From the NCBI RefSeq assembly GCF_003994335.1, contig NZ_PNQZ01000025.1:124004-188003 (forward strand): a stretch of DNA of 64,000 nt. Direction: 5' to 3'. Below the pieces are notes generated by a model. The model saw only the letters and a program-made list of their open reading frames with translations, did not search any database and was not told where the DNA came from. Within the stretch, counting starts at the first letter, position 1. The number at the start of each line of letters is the position of its first letter. Made by a program: the position numbers and the translations under genes. The DNA comes from Asaia sp. W19. GTDB taxonomy: Bacteria; Pseudomonadota; Alphaproteobacteria; Acetobacterales; Acetobacteraceae. This document shows, piece by piece, positions 61,281-64,000 of the stretch.

Positions 61281-62908
61281 TGCTGCTTCATAACGCACAA
61301 TTCATCATGCCGGATCAGACGCGTCTGGGCGGGGCCATGCTCATACGCGATGGCCGTATCGCTGCAATGGGGCCCGATGCCGAAATAATCGCGCAATGTC
61401 CCGACGGGATCGAGCGCCGCGATCTGAAGGGGGCCGTTGTCCTGCCCGGATTCATCGATAGTCATCTCCATTTGCGCATGGGAGCGGAATATCTGTCGAA
61501 TATCGGCCTTCGCGACTGCCGGAGCATGCGCGATGTCCTGTCACGCGTTGCGCGCTTTGCGGACGCGCATCCCGAGCGTCCCTGGCTGATCGGTCTGGAA
61601 TGGAGCTACGGCTATCCAGACCTGCCGCCCGAGGGTTTCGATCGGGCCATGCTCGATGCCATTGTGCCCGATCGCCCAGTGTTCCTGTACTCGGGTATGG
61701 CTCATGCGGTGTGGGTCAATAGCAAGGCGCTCGAGTATGCCGGGATCGATGCCTCCACACCCGATCCAGAAGGGGGCGAGATCATGCGACGCCCTGATGG
61801 CACGCCTTCGGGCTGGCTAAAGGAATGGGCCGGTCGGCTTGTGGCCCGTCACGTGCCGCCCATGGATGAGGCGATGCTGCGCGATGGCATGTCGAGCGTT
61901 CTGGCCGAGATTGCCGCATGCGGCATCACTCGGGTGGAAAGCGCAGCTTATGATGAGGGGCTGTTCCCGATCCTGCACGATCTTGAGCGTCAGGATGCGC
62001 TTACCTGTCGTATCGGCATCATGGTCGAGATGCCGCCTCCCGCCTTTTCTGCCGAGCGTCTCGCACAGGTCGCGTCGCTGCGCCGGACTTATGCCTCGCC
62101 AGCCTTGAGTCTCGATGGCGTGAAGTTCTTTCTGGATGGTGTGCTCGAATCCCATACGGCTTCCATGCCGCAGGGCTACCGCGATCGCCCGGATGAGCAG
62201 GGGACGCTGGTCTGGCCGGTGGCCGCCTACAAGCAGGCTGTGCAGGCGGTTTCAGAGGCGGGATTCCAGATTTGGACCCACGCCATAGGCAGCGGCGCCA
62301 TCACGCTTGCGCTGGACGCCTACGCCCAGACCCCGGACGAGACCCGCGCGCTCAGGCACCGTGTCGAGCATGTCGAGATTCCTCTCGAGGCGGATATGGC
62401 GCGCTTCGCCTCCCTCGGTGTGGTGGCCTGCCTGCAGCCAGTCATGGTGGCGCCTTCGGATGAGTGGATGGGTATGGGTGGCGTGTGGGCGCAGCGCGTT
62501 CGGCCCGAGGAGCATGAGCGCGCTTTTCCCAATCGCTCGCTGCTCGATCAGGGCGCTCTGGTTGCTTTCGGCACGGATTGGCCGATCGTCTCGCTTTCGC
62601 CTTTACGCGGTGTGGCCAAAGCCGTGACACGGCGCAGCAGCGAGGACGGGACGGTGTTTGTGCCCGGTCAGGCCATCGGCCTGGATGAAGCGCTCAACGC
62701 CTATAACGCCGCCGGGGCGTTTGCCTGCCATCGTGAACAGGATGAGGGCGCGCTGCGTGTCGGGAACTGGGCGGATCTCGTGGTGCTGGCGCGCGATCCC
62801 GCAGCCTGTCCGCCCGACGCAATCCGGGACATTCCGGTGTTGATGACAATGCTCGCGGGAAAGCCGGTGTTCGAGCGCGAACGTCGGGACGTCGCAGCGA
62901 ACGCCTGA
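61280..62908 (+). CDS. Amidohydrolase family 3 protein (YtcJ/NfdA-like)
   Basis: A 542-residue metal-dependent hydrolase. The beta-sandwich start (AQFIMPDQTRLGGAMLIRDGRIAAMG) leads to the first metal-binding motif GFIDSHLHLRMG. Further ligands are in WTHAIGSGA, HRVEHVEI and FGTDWPIVSLSPL; WLKEWAG may give the carbamylated-Lys position. The family includes N-substituted formamide deformylase and many uncharacterised YtcJ proteins. It is translationally coupled to the NCS1 permease. An aldehyde dehydrogenase follows after 188 bases, which hold only a GCCCGGG/CCCGGGC dyad (62947-62977). Confidence 0.87.
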   Translation: MLLHNAQFIMPDQTRLGGAMLIRDGRIAAMGPDAEIIAQCPDGIERRDLKGAVVLPGFIDSHLHLRMGAEYLSNIGLRDCRSMRDVLSRVARFADAHPERPWLIGLEWSYGYPDLPPEGFDRAMLDAIVPDRPVFLYSGMAHAVWVNSKALEYAGIDASTPDPEGGEIMRRPDGTPSGWLKEWAGRLVARHVPPMDEAMLRDGMSSVLAEIAACGITRVESAAYDEGLFPILHDLERQDALTCRIGIMVEMPPPAFSAERLAQVASLRRTYASPALSLDGVKFFLDGVLESHTASMPQGYRDRPDEQGTLVWPVAAYKQAVQAVSEAGFQIWTHAIGSGAITLALDAYAQTPDETRALRHRVEHVEIPLEADMARFASLGVVACLQPVMVAPSDEWMGMGGVWAQRVRPEEHERAFPNRSLLDQGALVAFGTDWPIVSLSPLRGVAKAVTRRSSEDGTVFVPGQAIGLDEALNAYNAAGAFACHREQDEGALRVGNWADLVVLARDPAACPPDAIRDIPVLMTMLAGKPVFERERRDVAANA

Positions 62909-63096
62909 GAGACGAGGGTCATCCGGCCCAGCGTCATTGGATTGATGCCCGGGGGGCGCGCTCTCCCAATCCCGGGCGTTGAGAGGAACTTGTGCAGCAG
63001 ATGCGCGGGTCTTGGCGCAGGGCCTGTCCGGGCCACCATGAAGGGCGACTCGTCGGTCTGTTTCGGGACATCCTGCAGGAAGAAGAAAGAGAAATC

Positions 63097-64000
63097 ATGA
63101 GCCGGACAGTTGACCATTTCACGACAGCCGCAGCGGTGCTGTCTTTCAGGACAGGATGCTGGATCGACGGGCGGTTCATGCCCGCCCAGGACAATGCGCG
63201 TTTCGAGACCATCAACCCGGCGACTGGCGAGGTTCTGACTGATATCGCCCGGGGCAAGGCCGCCGATATAGAACTGGCCGTGGCCAGTGGGCGCAAGGCG
63301 TTCAGAAGCAGGGTATGGTCGGGCATGACCCCCGCCGGGCGCAAGACAATCCTGTTGCGTCTTGCGCAATTGCTGCGCGATCATCTTGAAGAAATGGCGC
63401 TGCTCGATACGCTCGACGTGGGTAAACCCATCGCCGATACGCTCTCGATCGACGTGCCGGGCGCAGCAGATATCCTGCAATGGCATGCCGAGGCGCTCGA
63501 CAAGATCTATGATGAGATCGCGCCCACAGGTGGGCGTGATCTGGCCATGATACGCAAGGTGCCTCTTGGGGTGGTGGGCGTGGTGGTGCCGTGGAACTTC
63601 CCGCTCGATCTTGCCATCTGGAAAATCGCGCCCGCCCTCGCCGTGGGTAATTCGGTTGTGCTCAAGCCAGCCGAGCAATCGCCGCTTTCGGCCCTGCGTC
63701 TGGCCGAGCTTGCCGCCGAGGCGGGTCTGCCAGAGGGAGTGCTCAACGTGGTGCCCGGTCTGGGCCATGAGGCCGGGCAGGCGCTTGGACTGCACCGGGA
63801 TGTCGATTGCCTGGCCTTCACCGGTTCGACGGAGACGGGAAAACGCTTTCTACGTTATGCGGGAGAGAGCAACCTGAAGCCTGTCTGGCTCGAGACGGGG
63901 GGTAAAAGCCCTTCACTCGTTTTTCCCGATGCCGATCTGGAGGCCGCGGCGGAAAGAGCGGCGTGGGGAATTTTTTTCAATCAGGGCCAGATATGCTCGG
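63097..64000 (+). CDS. Aldehyde dehydrogenase, N-terminal part
   Basis: About 301 residues before the window edge. The ALDH fold is evident: NPATGEVLTDIARG, VPWNFPLDLAIWKIAPALA (Asn/Trp of the NAD site), KPAEQSPLSAL, FTGSTETGK, catalytic-base Glu in LETGGKSP and the catalytic Cys in NQGQICS, which lies in the last complete codons. The start at 63097 (MSRTVDHFT) follows AGGAAGAAG. The sequence resembles gamma-glutamyl-gamma-aminobutyraldehyde/betaine-aldehyde types. It is the third gene of the plus arm and would oxidise an aldehyde from the locus. Confidence 0.9.
   Translation, partial: MSRTVDHFTTAAAVLSFRTGCWIDGRFMPAQDNARFETINPATGEVLTDIARGKAADIELAVASGRKAFRSRVWSGMTPAGRKTILLRLAQLLRDHLEEMALLDTLDVGKPIADTLSIDVPGAADILQWHAEALDKIYDEIAPTGGRDLAMIRKVPLGVVGVVVPWNFPLDLAIWKIAPALAVGNSVVLKPAEQSPLSALRLAELAAEAGLPEGVLNVVPGLGHEAGQALGLHRDVDCLAFTGSTETGKRFLRYAGESNLKPVWLETGGKSPSLVFPDADLEAAAERAAWGIFFNQGQICS

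Overview
The window is GC-rich and gene-dense. It reads as the chromosome of an aerobic acetic acid bacterium (Acetobacteraceae). The strongest taxonomic clue is a levansucrase/levanase pair (lsdA, lsdB) beside a type II secretion operon in the order G-O-E-F-H-I-J-L-M-N-D, the order known from Gluconacetobacter diazotrophicus. In this LsdA the catalytic Asp, Asp and Glu and the two Cys sit one residue after the known G. diazotrophicus positions. A levan-forming genus such as Asaia, Kozakia or Gluconacetobacter is plausible, but the species cannot be fixed from the sequence.

Layout. 1-3.5 kb (minus): oxalate degradation, formyl-CoA transferase, oxalyl-CoA decarboxylase and a partial second class III CoA-transferase. 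3.9-10.6 kb (plus): an NAD(P)H/FAD/Fe-S oxidoreductase, a one-chain pyruvate:ferredoxin oxidoreductase and a phosphate acetyltransferase broken by an apparent 2-base deletion. 10.9-12.9 kb (plus): the folate-independent methionine synthase pair mesX (DUF1852) and mesD. 13.0-18.5 kb (minus): urea ABC transporter urtABCDE. Divergent from it, 18.6-22.9 kb (plus): a permease fused to a hybrid histidine kinase, then a LuxR-type response regulator. 22.9-34.3 kb (minus): type II secretion genes. 34.4-38.4 kb: a small lytic transglycosylase (plus), then lsdB and lsdA (minus). 38.8-39.8 kb: a MetR-like LysR regulator. 40.1-45.5 kb (minus): a TibC/Aah-type autotransporter heptosyltransferase followed by a 1370-residue AIDA-repeat protein that ends in a Hint domain instead of a beta-barrel. 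45.9-50.1 kb (plus): LysR regulator, flavin monooxygenase, M20 deacetylase, DUF1028 protein. 50.1-64.0 kb: a two-armed catabolic locus. Its minus arm has an alcohol dehydrogenase, SDR, HisD paralogue, NCS1 permease, RidA, TonB receptor and GMC oxidoreductase. Its plus arm has a second NCS1 permease, an amidohydrolase and a partial aldehyde dehydrogenase.

How the parts work together. Sucrose is probably turned to levan by LsdA exported through the Gsp system, and LsdB degrades the levan. Urea uptake looks controlled by the neighbouring permease-kinase and response regulator; a perfect dyad lies in the shared promoter gap. MesX/MesD probably supply methionine without methyl-folate or B12, perhaps under the MetR-like regulator. 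The best candidate for an undescribed system is the heptosyltransferase plus AIDA-Hint pair: a predicted sugar-decorated repeat protein with no recognisable signal peptide or translocator and a self-processing-type domain near its end. A second strong point is the levansucrase leader, where a perfect 9-bp inverted repeat would bury the ribosome binding site.

No rRNA, tRNA, CRISPR array, insertion sequence or phage gene was recognised. Domain assignments come from reading the proteins; no database search was run.
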